Part shown: positions 1 to 8,417 of the stretch, piece after piece
Layout of the letters: every line of letters begins with the position of its first letter
How positions within the stretch are numbered: position 1 is the stretch's first letter
Assembly (NCBI RefSeq): GCF_004795055.1
Contig: NZ_SSBJ01000033.1
Span: forward strand, 1-64,000
Length of the DNA: 64,000 nt
Direction of reading: 5' to 3'
DNA from: Streptomyces sp. A1136
GTDB taxonomy: Bacteria > Actinomycetota > Actinomycetes > Streptomycetales > Streptomycetaceae
Made by a program: the position numbers and the translations under genes
The notes under the pieces: generated by a model
What the model was told of the DNA's origin: nothing
The model's input: the letters and a program-made list of their open reading frames with translations, nothing else
Database searches by the model: none

Positions 1-66
1 CACATCCTCGACGACCAGCGGCGATATCCCCGAAAACACCATCCGCACAAGCTCGTTGCCATCCAT
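1..66 (-). CDS. Partial reading frame running off the left edge, possibly an ISL3-type transposase N-terminus
   Basis: Twenty-two codons are visible, starting from ATG at 66 (GTG at 69 is an alternative). The peptide begins MDGNELVRMVFSGISPLVVE. From memory this resembles the first residues of ISL3-family transposases, which start with a short hydrophobic stretch ahead of a zinc-binding region. The zinc region and catalytic core would lie outside the window, so the assignment rests on a very short match and could be chance. Confidence 0.3.
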   Translation of the reverse strand, partial: MDGNELVRMVFSGISPLVVEDV

Positions 67-187
67 CACACCAACAACAACGACCTCGACCACCCTCCGT
101 CACCACCGAATGTGAGACAGAGCCGTTTTTCTTACAGTCCCAGAGCGCCGGGGGGAGAGGAGTGTGTGAGGCGGCTTTGTCTGCCGG

Positions 188-1072
188 TCATCGGTCCGAC
201 CAGTGCCCGATGGGGCGGTGGGGACAGGTGCGGCACTCGAATACGTAGACGTTGATGCCGCAGGTGTCCAGAAGGGCGGGGTTGAACGCCTCGGATTCCC
301 ATAGCCGGCGGGTCTCTGTGTTCTCGGCCGTTCGGTCTTCCTCGGGAAGCCAGGTGCGCCAGGACTCACTGTCGAATTCCCTCTCGGCCACGGTCAGCAG
401 GTGCTCCATCCGGCCTCCGCACGTTTCGCAGTCCGGCCAGCAGGGCTCCTGGCTCCAGCCCGGATAGCCACCCAGCTTGATTCCCGGTGCGTCGGCAAGA
501 TGCGACGAGTACCACAGCCCGGTCTCTGCCAGCAGTGCCTCGACCCGGACTTCGAGTGCGTCGCGCAGATCCCAGGGACGGTCATTCCTCGGGTATTCGG
601 TCACCTGCTCGGGGTGAACGACGCAGGGCGCCGGGTACCAGCCGTCGGGAAGTCCGGCCGCCGACGGTGCAGGTGTCGCCCCCACATCTCCGATGGCAAG
701 GGAGTCTCGCCAATACACCTGGGGTAGCGGGTGACAGTAGGTGCCGTGCGCGTAAGGACACCACAGGACCTGGAGGAGGTCCGTGCCCTCTGGATAGGGC
801 AGGCTGGGTACGTCGGCGCGGTGGATCTGCACGATGGGGGCCATCGGTGAGGCAGGTTCGAGGCGGCTCGTGGTGTCCGGGTCGTAGTGCTCGGCTTCGC
901 ACACCGGCCATGGCTCGTCGGCGGGCCACAGTAGCGGGCCGCCGACAGAGCTGTCCTGGCAGGTTGGAGAACCGGGGCGCGGGTGCAGGCGGACGGACTC
1001 ACGACGGAAGGGAAGCAGCTCGGGGAAGAGGCTCTCCACGTCGACCGGGCGGTCGGGTGTGTGACGGGACAT
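188..1072 (-). CDS. DUF1963 (YwqG-like) protein
   Basis: The 294-residue product is probably cytoplasmic, with no signal peptide or membrane segment. The DUF1963 signature is visible in three places: an N-terminal 'GGPLLWPADEPWPVC' segment, a central 'LLQVLWCPYAHG' strand, and a 'KLGGYPGWSQEPCWPDC' turn followed by CxxC-type cysteines (CETC, CRTC near the C-terminus). The family is common in Streptomyces, of unknown biochemical role, and often found near SUKH and toxin-immunity genes; another SUKH gene lies 1.5 kb away. I chose the ATG at 1072 because it precedes the first conserved residues; an upstream start at 1117 adds 15 residues of unlikely composition. The gene seems intact. Family call fairly secure, function unknown. 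Confidence 0.7.
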   Translation of the reverse strand: MSRHTPDRPVDVESLFPELLPFRRESVRLHPRPGSPTCQDSSVGGPLLWPADEPWPVCEAEHYDPDTTSRLEPASPMAPIVQIHRADVPSLPYPEGTDLLQVLWCPYAHGTYCHPLPQVYWRDSLAIGDVGATPAPSAAGLPDGWYPAPCVVHPEQVTEYPRNDRPWDLRDALEVRVEALLAETGLWYSSHLADAPGIKLGGYPGWSQEPCWPDCETCGGRMEHLLTVAEREFDSESWRTWLPEEDRTAENTETRRLWESEAFNPALLDTCGINVYVFECRTCPHRPIGHWSDR

Positions 1073-1324
1073 GCGCCGAACTCTAGAACCGGGGTACGAC
1101 ACCAGCCTCACCGGCACCCGTGCTCTGGATCAGGGCACTGGATCCCCAAAGAAGAGAGCCAGCTCTGTGGTCGAGCCGGATTTTCGCCACCTACGAGTAC
1201 TTCTTGGAACCCGAGGCCGACTGACTCGGACCCGAGCTGAATGACAGGAGCCGTGCAGCGTCACGCCGCCCGCAGGGCGGGAGCCGGAGCGATGGACGCT
1301 TGACGGAAGTCATCTCTTTGCTCG

Positions 1325-1374
1325 CCCACTCGGCGGGTCCGGCCGTATGAGGCGGCCGGATGCCGCCGAGTGGG
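1325..1374. terminator. Bipartite hairpin, probable bidirectional terminator
   Basis: Outer arms CCCACTCGGCGG (1325-1336) and CCGCCGAGTGGG (1363-1374) pair perfectly over 12 bp. Nested inside are CCGGCCG and CGGCCGG arms. The hairpin ends four bases from the stop codon of the leftward gene at 1378, so it probably ends that transcript. There is no T-tract, which is usual for actinomycete terminators. Confidence 0.7.
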
Positions 1375-1377
1375 TCG

Positions 1378-1758
1378 TCAGAAAGCGATTGTGCAGGCGA
1401 TGATGACGACGAGCACGATGACTGCGGTCACAGTGATGAAGGTTGGGCTGGTGAGGGTCCGGTAGCGCTGTGCGTACCGCGTCTCGTGGCGCGCTATGTG
1501 TGCTTCCACGCGTGCGTCCGGTGACCAGTCAGGCCTGCGGCGCTCCTCCAGTAGCTGGCGCAGGGCGGCCGTTTCCCGCGGGAGTTCCTCTTCCCCCAGT
1601 TGGGTGTCGTCCAGGTTCGGCAGGAGCACGCGCCGGCCGTCGGCGCGATAGGCGTAAACGACGTGCGCGGGCATGGCCGACTCCCCCACCCCGGGCGGGG
1701 GCGGGGTGACGGTGCAGATGTGGTAGACGTCGGCCCAGTCGAGGCGACGTGTCCGCAC
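1378..1758 (-). pseudogene. C-terminal part of a PH-domain membrane protein
   Basis: The 126 residues contain the run 'RTRRLDWADVYHICTV', then 'YRADGRRVLLPNLDDTQLG' and 'LLEERRRPDW'. This is the end of the bacterial PH-like (bPH6-type) proteins common in Streptomyces. It is followed by a single C-terminal membrane helix (about residues 104-124, TFITVTAVIVLVVIIACTIA). Family members normally carry two N-terminal membrane helices and the first half of the PH fold. Here an in-frame TAG lies four codons upstream of the GTG and no such sequence precedes it. I therefore read it as an N-terminally truncated remnant, though a short stand-alone protein is possible. Confidence 0.5.
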
Positions 1759-2586
1759 GCCCGCCCGCTAGGAGAAGTCCGGCCTGCCCAGGCTCATCAC
1801 GTCGAGCAGGGTTCGGCCCGGCCGTGCTGGCTCCCACCCCGGTCGTGCCGGACCGCCCGCGCCGGGCGGCGCGGGCGGTCCGGCACGCGGTGGGCTGGCC
1901 CTCCCGTCAGCGTCGGGCGGTCTGCGTGGGCGGCTTCCCCCTTTCCTGGGTCCTGCGGGCTGAAACCACCTTTGGATGTCTGCGGTGAGGAACCCCCGTC
2001 GTCGGCCGGCGCCCGCAGCGCGGGCGGGTGGGCTGGCTACGCCCCGCGCGGGCCAGAGCGCCCACACCGCGGCGACCTCCCCACAGCTGTGGCCTGGCCG
2101 CGCGCACCGCCCCGGCGCGACTGCTGGTCATCGCAGCCTATGGGCGGCCGCATTCCGGGACGCCGTCCTCAGGCCCACCCCAGTCGTGAGCCGCGCAGGG
2201 GAGCCGACCAGTTTGGCCTGGCCCGGCCCGGGTGCCTGTGGAGGTAGGTGGCATGTTGAGGGAGGGGGCCGGGCCGGTGGTGGTGGAGGTCTAGGGCTTC
2301 TTCGAGGTGGGTGATGGCGTCGGTGAAGGGGTGGCTGTTGCCGAGGCGGGCGGGGAGGGGTCCGCACTCGATGAGTGTGGCGCGTCGGGCGAGCTGTGCG
2401 CCGCGGACACCGGCAAGGGGCAGCCTGGGTGACGTTGCTGCTGGCATTGTTGGGCGACGCTGAAAAAGCCGACGGGTCCGGCACTGAGGGTGCCGATGAT
2501 CGGATACGGGATCGCCCCCTGGGGTGGTCCCAGCGGGGCGCTTGTCCGCAAGGTGTCGCGGCCGTCGGCGAGGTGCCGGGAGGTAA
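1759..2586. other. Gene-poor, palindrome-rich stretch
   Basis: No reading frame here has convincing family resemblance. A leftward stretch around 2260-2450 has a peptide-like composition ('RLGNSHPFTDAITHLEEALDL') and may be the tail of a lost gene, but I cannot identify it. The region is rich in GC inverted repeats, including a perfect 18-bp stem at 1845-1886. Confidence 0.4.
1845..1886. repeat. Perfect 18-bp inverted repeat with 6-base loop
   Basis: Arms GTGCCGGACCGCCCGCGC (1845-1862) and its exact reverse complement (1869-1886) flank the loop cgggcg. It lies 87 bases upstream of the PH remnant and is not immediately downstream of any convincing gene. It could be a terminator orphaned by gene loss or a protein-binding palindrome. 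Confidence 0.65.
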
Positions 2587-3246
2587 TCAGTCGAACTCCA
2601 CGAAGTTTGGGTCGGGTTCGCCCGTGTAGGGATCGATGCCGGACTTGAGGCGTCGTTGTTCCTCGCGCCAGTGAAGGAAGCGCGGAGAGGGCTCCCCCCA
2701 AAGGGAGGCGTCACTGAGCGGGCGCTCGTCGAAGCCCATGGTGAACAGACGACGGAGGAACTCCACCATTCCACCGTCGTAGATCTTCCAATGAGGCCAG
2801 CCGTGCCGTTCCCAGACGATCACCGGCCACTTGTCGGGGTCGTCGTCGCTAGTCAGCGAACCCAGGATGTCGGCTCCGCAGCTCACTCCCCATGCAATGA
2901 CAACTTCAGGTCCAGCATCAACCCCGTCTGGGCCCCCCTTGTCCGCCCATATTTGCCGCATGGTGGCCGTCTCGCCCGACATGCTCCCGAGTTCATGCCC
3001 GTAGGTTGGTTGCGTGGCTGCTTCGGGAGTGAGCACGTTGAACGCGTCGTCGATGCCTCCGGCTCCGTAGGTGGCCATGAAGGCGACGTAGTCGGATGGG
3101 AAGCCGACTCCCCAAGCCCGTCGCATCGCCTCCCAGTCCACCTGCTCATCGGCGCCGTCCTGTGGCGACATCGCCGCGATGAGTGCGGCGAGAGGTGGCG
3201 ACCCCGCTATGGCGGGGGGAGCTCGCGTTGTTGGGCGGCGAGCCAT
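2587..3246 (-). CDS. SMI1/KNR4 (SUKH) family protein
   Basis: The 219-residue soluble protein has SUKH-superfamily features: 'VDWEAMRRAWGVGFPSDYVAFMATYGAGGI' (about residues 36-65), followed by a long central region and 'DKWPVIVWERHGWPHWKIYDGGMVEFL', where the conserved W/D-rich strand precedes the last helix. SUKH proteins are typically immunity proteins against polymorphic toxins; no toxin is adjacent here, so it may be an orphan. The ATG at 3246 keeps the usual 'PPLAALIAAM' lead-in. It overlaps the end of the helicase remnant by 40 bases out of frame. A shorter start at 3171 is possible. The gene is otherwise intact among decayed neighbours. Confidence 0.75.
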   Translation of the reverse strand: MARRPTTRAPPAIAGSPPLAALIAAMSPQDGADEQVDWEAMRRAWGVGFPSDYVAFMATYGAGGIDDAFNVLTPEAATQPTYGHELGSMSGETATMRQIWADKGGPDGVDAGPEVVIAWGVSCGADILGSLTSDDDPDKWPVIVWERHGWPHWKIYDGGMVEFLRRLFTMGFDERPLSDASLWGEPSPRFLHWREEQRRLKSGIDPYTGEPDPNFVEFD

Positions 3247-3950
3247 CGGCCGATGTCCTCGCCGCGCAGGGTGACCCCGGGCACGACATCCTCCAGCCTG
3301 GTTCCGGCCGCGAGGAGGGTGTTCAGGGCGGTGTAGCGGCGTTGCCAGTCGATGGGCCAGGCGGGTTTCCAGTCGGGGTCGATCGCGGCGAGCTGCGCTG
3401 CCCGGTCCGGTTCGAGGTTGGGGTTTTTGCCGTTGTTGGCGAGCCACTGGCCGATGGGGTGTTCGAGGATGGTGGCGGTGACGGGTGCGGCGAGCCGTGC
3501 TCGGCGTGGTAGGCGCGGGCCGCGCCGAGGTTCTCCTCCCAGGCCGCGTCGGCCGGGTCCCACACGATGTCCAGTGCTTCGAGGTCGGCGGCCCGCTTGC
3601 CGAGCATGGTCCCGGCCCGGTAGGTGCGGCGTTGGTCGGCCAGCCACCGGCCGAGGGGGTGTGGGCTTCGCAGTGTTCGTAGGGCACGTTCAGTTGTCCC
3701 TCGCGCCGCCGGTAGGCGGCGGCGGCCCGGTGGCCGGCGAGCCAGTTCTCGTGTTCGGGCTCGATGAGGTTGTAGCGGATGAATCGGGCGATGAGGGCGG
3801 GGTCGCGGTGGGTGCCGAACCGCAGTAGCGGCCGGGCCTCTTCCTCGCCCTCTGCGGGTGCTTCGCCGAGGTAGGGCGACGTCCCGTAGGTGCGTGCGAG
3901 GCTGTTTTGTGGCTCGGCGAGTATTTCAACGGCGCGTTCATGGTGGCCGT
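3207..3950 (-). pseudogene. C-terminal fossil of a DEAD/DEAH helicase with helicase-associated (HA) domains
   Basis: The leftward strand encodes successive HA-domain pieces in three frames. About 3920-3680 gives 'ARPLLRFGTHRDPALIARF', '...IEPEHENWLAGHRAAAAYRR' and 'LNVPYEHCEAH'. About 3607-3490 gives 'MLGKRAADLEALDIVWDPAD' and '...WEENLGAARAYHAEHG'. About 3490-3207 gives 'HPIGQWLANNGKNPNLEPDR', '...WPIDWQRRYTALNTLLAAG' and 'GRWLAAQQRELPPP'. Each piece has the W-x(many)-L/Y, VP and LG/IGxWL pattern of helicase-associated domains. The N-terminal ATPase motor is missing. At least two frameshifts (near 3670 and 3490) break it. Such large helicases are common on Streptomyces chromosome ends and plasmids. 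Confidence 0.65.
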
Positions 3951-4475
3951 CGCTGGCTGCGGCGGTCGCTGTCGGTGCGGCCGCACTTGAGGTTGGAGTA
4001 ATACGCGAACTGGCCCCTGCTGGGATCGAGGAAGTCGATGGTGCAGCCCATGCCGTAGTGGGTGTGGTCGCACAGGAAAGTGCAGCTCCTGTGATCGACT
4101 TCCCAGTCCAAACCGGTCGGACCGTCGCCGAAGGGTCGGATGAGTTCGGGGCACGGCGGTCCGTTGGTGGTCTCCAGCCGGAGGGAGCCGCCGACCGCGT
4201 GCCACACATCGGTGCCGTTGAACGAGCCAGGGTCGGCAGTCGCCCCGGATGCGGCGCAGCAGGGGAGAGAAGAGAGACGGCGGTTCGAAGGGGGAGCTCA
4301 CGGCCGCGGTGTACGCCGCTCGTTCCGTGGGTGTCCCGTCCGGTTCGGCCTGGAGTAGGTCGTAGTCGGTGGTGAGCTGGCCCGGCGATGCGCTCCCACC
4401 AGCGTTGAATCCGGTGACCAGGATGCGGGCCGACATGCCGGGGCGGTGGAGGCTGATGCCGCCGCTCTTCTGCAC
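3938..4475 (-). pseudogene. Unrecognised broken gene abutting the helicase fossil
   Basis: The leftward coding-like sequence starts 'MQKSGGISLHRPGMSARILV' (about 4475). It continues in one frame to about 4250 and then, after a frameshift, in another frame to about 3945 ('VWHAVGGSLRLETTNGPPCP', 'DWEVDHRSCTFLCDHTHYG'). I do not recognise the family. The joined protein would be soluble, with cysteine and histidine residues in its second half. Its C-terminus runs directly into the helicase remnant, so the junction is probably a deletion or recombination scar. Confidence 0.35.
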
Positions 4476-4630
4476 TCTGCCTGTCTCACAGGGCGCCGAC
4501 TGACGCGCGCCGAGCTGGAGACCCGGAGAGTCCGGGGGAACGGGCGGCTGAACAGGGAGTGCCGGTCCGAGGGCCGGTGAGGCAGCACCTTTGCGTGGTA
4601 CTCACGACACTGCCTTCCGCGGCGGCGGGT

Positions 4631-4990
4631 TCACTACTGGCCGTGCTGGAGCAGGCGGTGGACGCCTTCGTCGAAGGCTACGAGCGCCCCCAGCACCAGG
4701 CCGTGCGCCAGGACGAGGCCGCACGACGCGAGTTCATCGACGTCCTCCTCTACGGGCGCAGCGATCTAGGGAGAATGGCGGAGCGCGCAGAACGCTTCGG
4801 GCTGCACCTCTCCCAGGCCTATGCGGAGGCTGTGGCGGGCGGTCCTGAGCCGTACGGGGAGGGCTACCTGGTAGCCCGCGGGATCGAATCGGCGCTGCTG
4901 TCCCGGTTCGCGGTCCGGCAGACCCTGTACGGATCCGTGAGGGCCTACTCCAGCGTCCACTTCGACTGCGCCAGCCCCACAGCCGGGCAA
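4631..4990 (+). pseudogene. Fragment of a PucR/CdaR-type transcriptional regulator
   Basis: The rightward frame encodes 'DEAARREFIDVLLYGRSDLG', 'RMAERAERFGLHLSQAYAEA' and 'PYGEGYLVARGIESALLSRF'. This matches the GGDEF-like middle domain of PucR/CdaR-family regulators, where the R-x-EFVDDLLxGR and RAERFGL motifs are typical. Both the upstream part and the C-terminal helix-turn-helix are missing: the frame drifts into unrelated proline-rich sequence after about 4990 and stops at 5113. The fragment lies just upstream of the monooxygenase promoter and is probably left over from the insertion that brought in that locus. Confidence 0.55.
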
Positions 4991-5097
4991 GCACAAGGGA
5001 ACCCTGAGCTTGAAAGACCCATCCGTCGACCAAAGCAGCCCCCACCTCCTCGACGCCCAACAGCTCCCCGAGCGAATCTTCGCCTCGGTGGCCCGCC

Positions 5098-5134
5098 TTG
5101 CCATTTATTTTGACGCTCATTATCTTAACGTTCA
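5098..5134 (+). promoter_or_regulatory. Probable promoter and MarR operator upstream of the monooxygenase gene
   Basis: A TTGCCA hexamer (5098-5103), a 17-base gap and TATCTT (5121-5126) make a plausible sigma-70-like promoter. An imperfect palindrome at 5111-5134, with arms TGACGCT and AACGTTCA, overlaps the -10 element. On the opposite strand this palindrome matches the site at 7823-7846 at 18 of 24 positions. Inference: the MarR protein encoded at 7865 binds both sites. Confidence 0.6.
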
Positions 5135-5157
5135 CTGAAATGAGGAGGGGATCACCG

Positions 5158-6687
5158 ATGGATGTCATCGTGGTTGGTGGCGGCCCGGTCGGGCTGATGA
5201 CCGCCGCACTGTTGAACGCGGCCGGGGTGGATGTCGAGGTCTACGAGCGCGAAAGCGCCCCTGTCGAGCAGACCAGGGGATCGACTGTGCACCCGCGCAC
5301 CCTGGAGGTGCTTACCATGCTCGAAACGGGCGACGGCCGCCGTATCAGCGACGTGCTGGTGGAGCAGGGGCAGCGGCTCCCGCGTATGCACTACGCAACG
5401 CTGCCGGCGCAGCTCGACTACAGCAGCCTGGATACGCCGTTCCCGTTCGTGCTGATGGTCTCGCAATGGCGTACCGAGCAGGCACTTGCCGAGTACCTGC
5501 GTTATCGCGGGGTGCCGATGCATTACGGTGCCGAAGTGACTGCGGTCGAGCAGTCCGTCGATGAGGTCGCTGTGCGTGTCGGCGGGGGCCGCCGCATCGC
5601 CGCGCGGTACCTGGTCGGCGCGGACGGCGCGCACAGCCTGGTACGCAAGGCCGCCGGTATCGGCTTCACCGGGACCTTGCCCGACCAGGTCGCTTTTGTC
5701 GCCGACGTTGAACTGACCGAGCCCATCGATGCCCCCCGGTTCTTCTGGCGCCCGGAGGCCGGTCACGCCAACGTGGTGCCGATGGCCGGCGCCAGGGCCC
5801 GTGTGTTCGGCATCCGAGCCGAAGACACGGGGCTGACGGCCGAGCAGGTGCGTCGCCGGCAGGCCGAGCCTTTCACCCTGACCGAACTGAGCGACGCGTT
5901 GAATCGCATCTGCGGGGACGACTGCGGCGTGCTCAGCGCGTCTTGGTTGTCCCGCACCAGCAACTCATCCCGGCATGCCACGACTTACCGCATCGGACGG
6001 GTGATGATCGTCGGTGATGCCGCTCACGTACACCTGCCTGCCGGAGGGCAGGGCCTCAACACGGGTCTCCAGGACGCCGGCAATCTGGCGTGGAAACTGG
6101 CCGCCGAGGTGCACGGCTGGGCACCGGACCGGCTGGTCGTCGGCGAGGCCGCTTACGACACCGAGCGGCGCCCCGTCGCGCAGAGGCTTGTCGCCGACAC
6201 CCAAGCCCAGGACGCGCTGATGCACACCTTCAGCCCGGCTGGCGCATCCCTGCGGGAACTGTTCAGCGGCTTCATCGCCCGCGACGGCGAGGTGGCCGCC
6301 CAACTGTCCGGCTGGCTCTCCGGCCTGGCCTTGGCCTACCCGCGGCCCGAGGGCGCCCACTCGTTGGTCGGCACCAGGGCCCCCGACCTGCGACTGCAAC
6401 ACGGAAGCCTGTTCCATGCGCTCCGGCCGGACCGGTTTCTGCTCTTGGACCTCACCGTCGACCTCTCTCTCACCGACCTCCGGTCCGGGCGTCTCGAGGT
6501 ACGCCACGCACCCCGGCCCACCGGCTCAGGTCGTGCGGCGTGGGACGGCGTGCAGGCAGTGCTGATCCGCCCCGACGGCTACGTCGCGCACGCCACGTCC
6601 AACCTCACCGGACTCACCGAGGCGATCGCAGAGTGGACCGAGCCCTCCCACCTCATGCCGGCCGCGAGGAAGCCGTCATGCCGCTAG
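5158..6687 (+). CDS. FAD-dependent aromatic-type monooxygenase
   Basis: The 509-residue flavoprotein monooxygenase belongs to the PHBH/aromatic hydroxylase fold, to which rifampicin- and polyketide-modifying oxygenases belong. The N-terminal Rossmann motif is VVGGGPVGL (residues 4-12). A DG motif 'YLVGADGAHSLVRKAAG' lies near residue 155-170. The second FAD motif 'GDAAHVHLPAGGQGLNTGLQ' lies near residue 285. The remaining C-terminal domain is thioredoxin-like in length. The ATG at 5158 follows GAGGAGG by 9 bases. The stop overlaps the MFS start by 10 bases, so the two were one operon. The likely role is oxidation or inactivation of an aromatic drug or pathway intermediate; the substrate cannot be deduced. 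Confidence 0.85.
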   Translation: MDVIVVGGGPVGLMTAALLNAAGVDVEVYERESAPVEQTRGSTVHPRTLEVLTMLETGDGRRISDVLVEQGQRLPRMHYATLPAQLDYSSLDTPFPFVLMVSQWRTEQALAEYLRYRGVPMHYGAEVTAVEQSVDEVAVRVGGGRRIAARYLVGADGAHSLVRKAAGIGFTGTLPDQVAFVADVELTEPIDAPRFFWRPEAGHANVVPMAGARARVFGIRAEDTGLTAEQVRRRQAEPFTLTELSDALNRICGDDCGVLSASWLSRTSNSSRHATTYRIGRVMIVGDAAHVHLPAGGQGLNTGLQDAGNLAWKLAAEVHGWAPDRLVVGEAAYDTERRPVAQRLVADTQAQDALMHTFSPAGASLRELFSGFIARDGEVAAQLSGWLSGLALAYPRPEGAHSLVGTRAPDLRLQHGSLFHALRPDRFLLLDLTVDLSLTDLRSGRLEVRHAPRPTGSGRAAWDGVQAVLIRPDGYVAHATSNLTGLTEAIAEWTEPSHLMPAARKPSCR

Positions 6688-7825
6688 CTTTGCTCCCGCT
6701 GGCCCTGGCGGCGTTCGGCATCGGCGCCGCCGAGTTTGCCATGATGGGCGTGCTGCCCTCGGTCGCACACGGGCTGCACGTCTCAATCCCCAAGCCGGCT
6801 ACCTGATATCCGGCTACGCGCTCGGTGTCGTGATCGGCGCACCGCTGCTGACCGCGATCTCCGGCCGGTTCACCCGCAAGCGCCTGCTGCTGGCCATGAT
6901 GGCGCTGTTCACCGTCGGCAATCTCGCCGCCGTGGTCGCGCCCAACTACGACTTCCTGCTCGCGGCGAGGGTGCTGACCGCACTGCCGCACGGCGCCGTC
7001 TTCGGCACCGCCTCAGTGGTGGCAGCCGGGCTGGTGGACCACCAGCGTGCCGCGCGGGCGATATCGCTGATGTTCACCGGCCTGACCGTCGCGACCATCG
7101 TCGGCGTGCCCGCGGCCACCGCACTGGGCAACGCCTTCACCTGGCGGCTGACATTCGCTCTGATCGCCGCGGTCGGACTGCTCGCGGTGGCCGGCATCGC
7201 GCTGCTGGTGCCCCCCCTACGCCTGCGGGACGAGCTGCACGCGTTCACCAAGCCGCAGGTCTGGCTCACCCTCTTGGTGGGCACCCTCGGCTTCGGAGGC
7301 GTCTTCGCCACCTACTCCTACATCTCACCCACCCTCATGCCCCTGGCCGGGGCCGGATCCGCCGGATTGATCGCCGCACTGGCTCTGTTCGGCCTCGGCA
7401 TGGCCATCGGCAATCTGCTGGGCGGCCGGCTCGCCGACCGGACGCTGCTGCCCACGATGTAGTACCTGGCGCTGGGCGCCCTCGCCGCGGTCCTGACCCT
7501 GTTCACACTGACCGTGCACCACGAGATCACGGCACTGGTGACGGTGTGCGCGATCGGTATGGCCTCGGGACTGGTCATCCCACCGGTCCAGCTGCGCACC
7601 ATGCTCCTCGCGTAGGAGGCCCCGACCATGGCTGCCGCGTCGGTACAGTCGAGCCTCAACATCGCCAATGCCGGTGGCGCCGCTCTCGGCGGCGCGCTCA
7701 TCAGCGCCGGCTTCGGATACACCGCACCGAGCCTGGCGGGCGCGGCGCTGGCGCTGGCGGCCCTGGGACTGGCACTGCTGATCGGCCAACTGACCCGCCG
7801 AGCGCCCAACCGAGAGGAAGTGTGA
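6678..7825 (+). pseudogene. DHA1-type MFS drug exporter, interrupted by one frameshift and two amber codons
   Basis: Reading begins 'MPLALLPLALAAFGIGAAEF', the usual first helix of AraJ/Cmr-like MFS exporters, with an ATG inside the monooxygenase stop region. A frameshift near 6795 separates it from '...YLISGYALGVVIGAPLLTA', which continues through motif 'LLAARVLTALPHGAVFGTAS' to an in-frame TAG at 7460. After that the same frame resumes ('YLALGALAAVLTLFTLTV'), meets a second TAG at 7613 and ends at 7825. All twelve expected membrane helices are recognisable, so decay or assembly error is recent. If functional, it would export the compound oxidised by the upstream enzyme. Confidence 0.8.
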
Positions 7826-7846
7826 ACGCTAAGATTCTCAGCGTTC
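7823..7846. promoter_or_regulatory. Palindromic operator upstream of marR-type gene
   Basis: Perfect 7-bp arms GAACGCT (7824-7830) and AGCGTTC (7840-7846) extend inward with one mismatch to an almost complete 23-bp palindrome. It overlaps the MFS stop codon and lies 18 bases before the regulator's ATG. The match to the site at 5111-5134 suggests autoregulation together with control of the monooxygenase operon. Confidence 0.65.
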
Positions 7847-7864
7847 GCAGGTTAGAGTGCCCAT

Positions 7865-8377
7865 ATGGTGAGGCATTCGGGACAACAGGACTATGTGGAT
7901 GAGCTGATCGAGGTCGTCGCCGACCAGCACAGCCCGCAAGCGGCGCAGGCCAAGGCACTCGCCTACCGGGTACGCCGACTCGCCCACCGGCTGGAGACCG
8001 AGATGAAACGCGAACTCGCACCCTATGGGATCGAGCTGTGGGAGCTGGAGCTGCTGGCCTGTCTCCGGCGTTGCGAGCCTGAACACCGGCTCAGCGCGGG
8101 CCAACTGGCGACACAGTTGCAGCTGACGTCCGGCGCAGTCACCAACCGGGTCAGACGTCTGGAGAGTAACGGCTGGGTGATCCGCGACTTTGATCCGGTC
8201 GATCGCCGCTCGGTTCTCATCACACTGACCCCAGCGGGCGCGAAGCGAGCGTCTGAGGTCTTCGCCGCCAAGACCAAGGCCGAACTCGCCCTGCTGTCGG
8301 CACTGTCCCCGACCGCTCAGAGTCGCCTCAACGACGATCTCCGCACCGTACTGCTCGCCCTCGAAAAGCCCACCTGA
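7865..8377 (+). CDS. MarR-family transcriptional regulator
   Basis: The 170-residue protein has the MarR winged helix: recognition region 'LSAGQLATQLQLTSGAVTNRVRRLESNGWVIR' (about residues 79-110), then the wing 'DPVDRRSVLITLTPAG' with the conserved DxRR. N- and C-terminal helices form the dimer interface. Its position after the monooxygenase and exporter, and the two matching palindromes flanking that block, make it the likely ligand-responsive repressor of the locus. The ATG at 7865 gives the usual family length plus a short N-terminal extension. It appears intact, unlike the exporter it would control. Confidence 0.85.
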   Translation: MVRHSGQQDYVDELIEVVADQHSPQAAQAKALAYRVRRLAHRLETEMKRELAPYGIELWELELLACLRRCEPEHRLSAGQLATQLQLTSGAVTNRVRRLESNGWVIRDFDPVDRRSVLITLTPAGAKRASEVFAAKTKAELALLSALSPTAQSRLNDDLRTVLLALEKPT

Positions 8378-8417
8378 ACAGTCAGCCCGGTGCGCCAGTC
8401 CGATCGGACGCGTGCGC

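Noticed and set aside
1759-2300. Chromosome or plasmid telomere
   Set aside because: Although rich in palindromes, the region is internal to the window with genes on both sides and shows no ordered series of telomere-type palindromes.
3207-4209. A single 540-codon gene covering the SUKH protein and the region upstream
   Set aside because: The upstream two thirds read through helicase fossil in a mostly wrong frame; only the C-terminal 219 residues have SUKH features.
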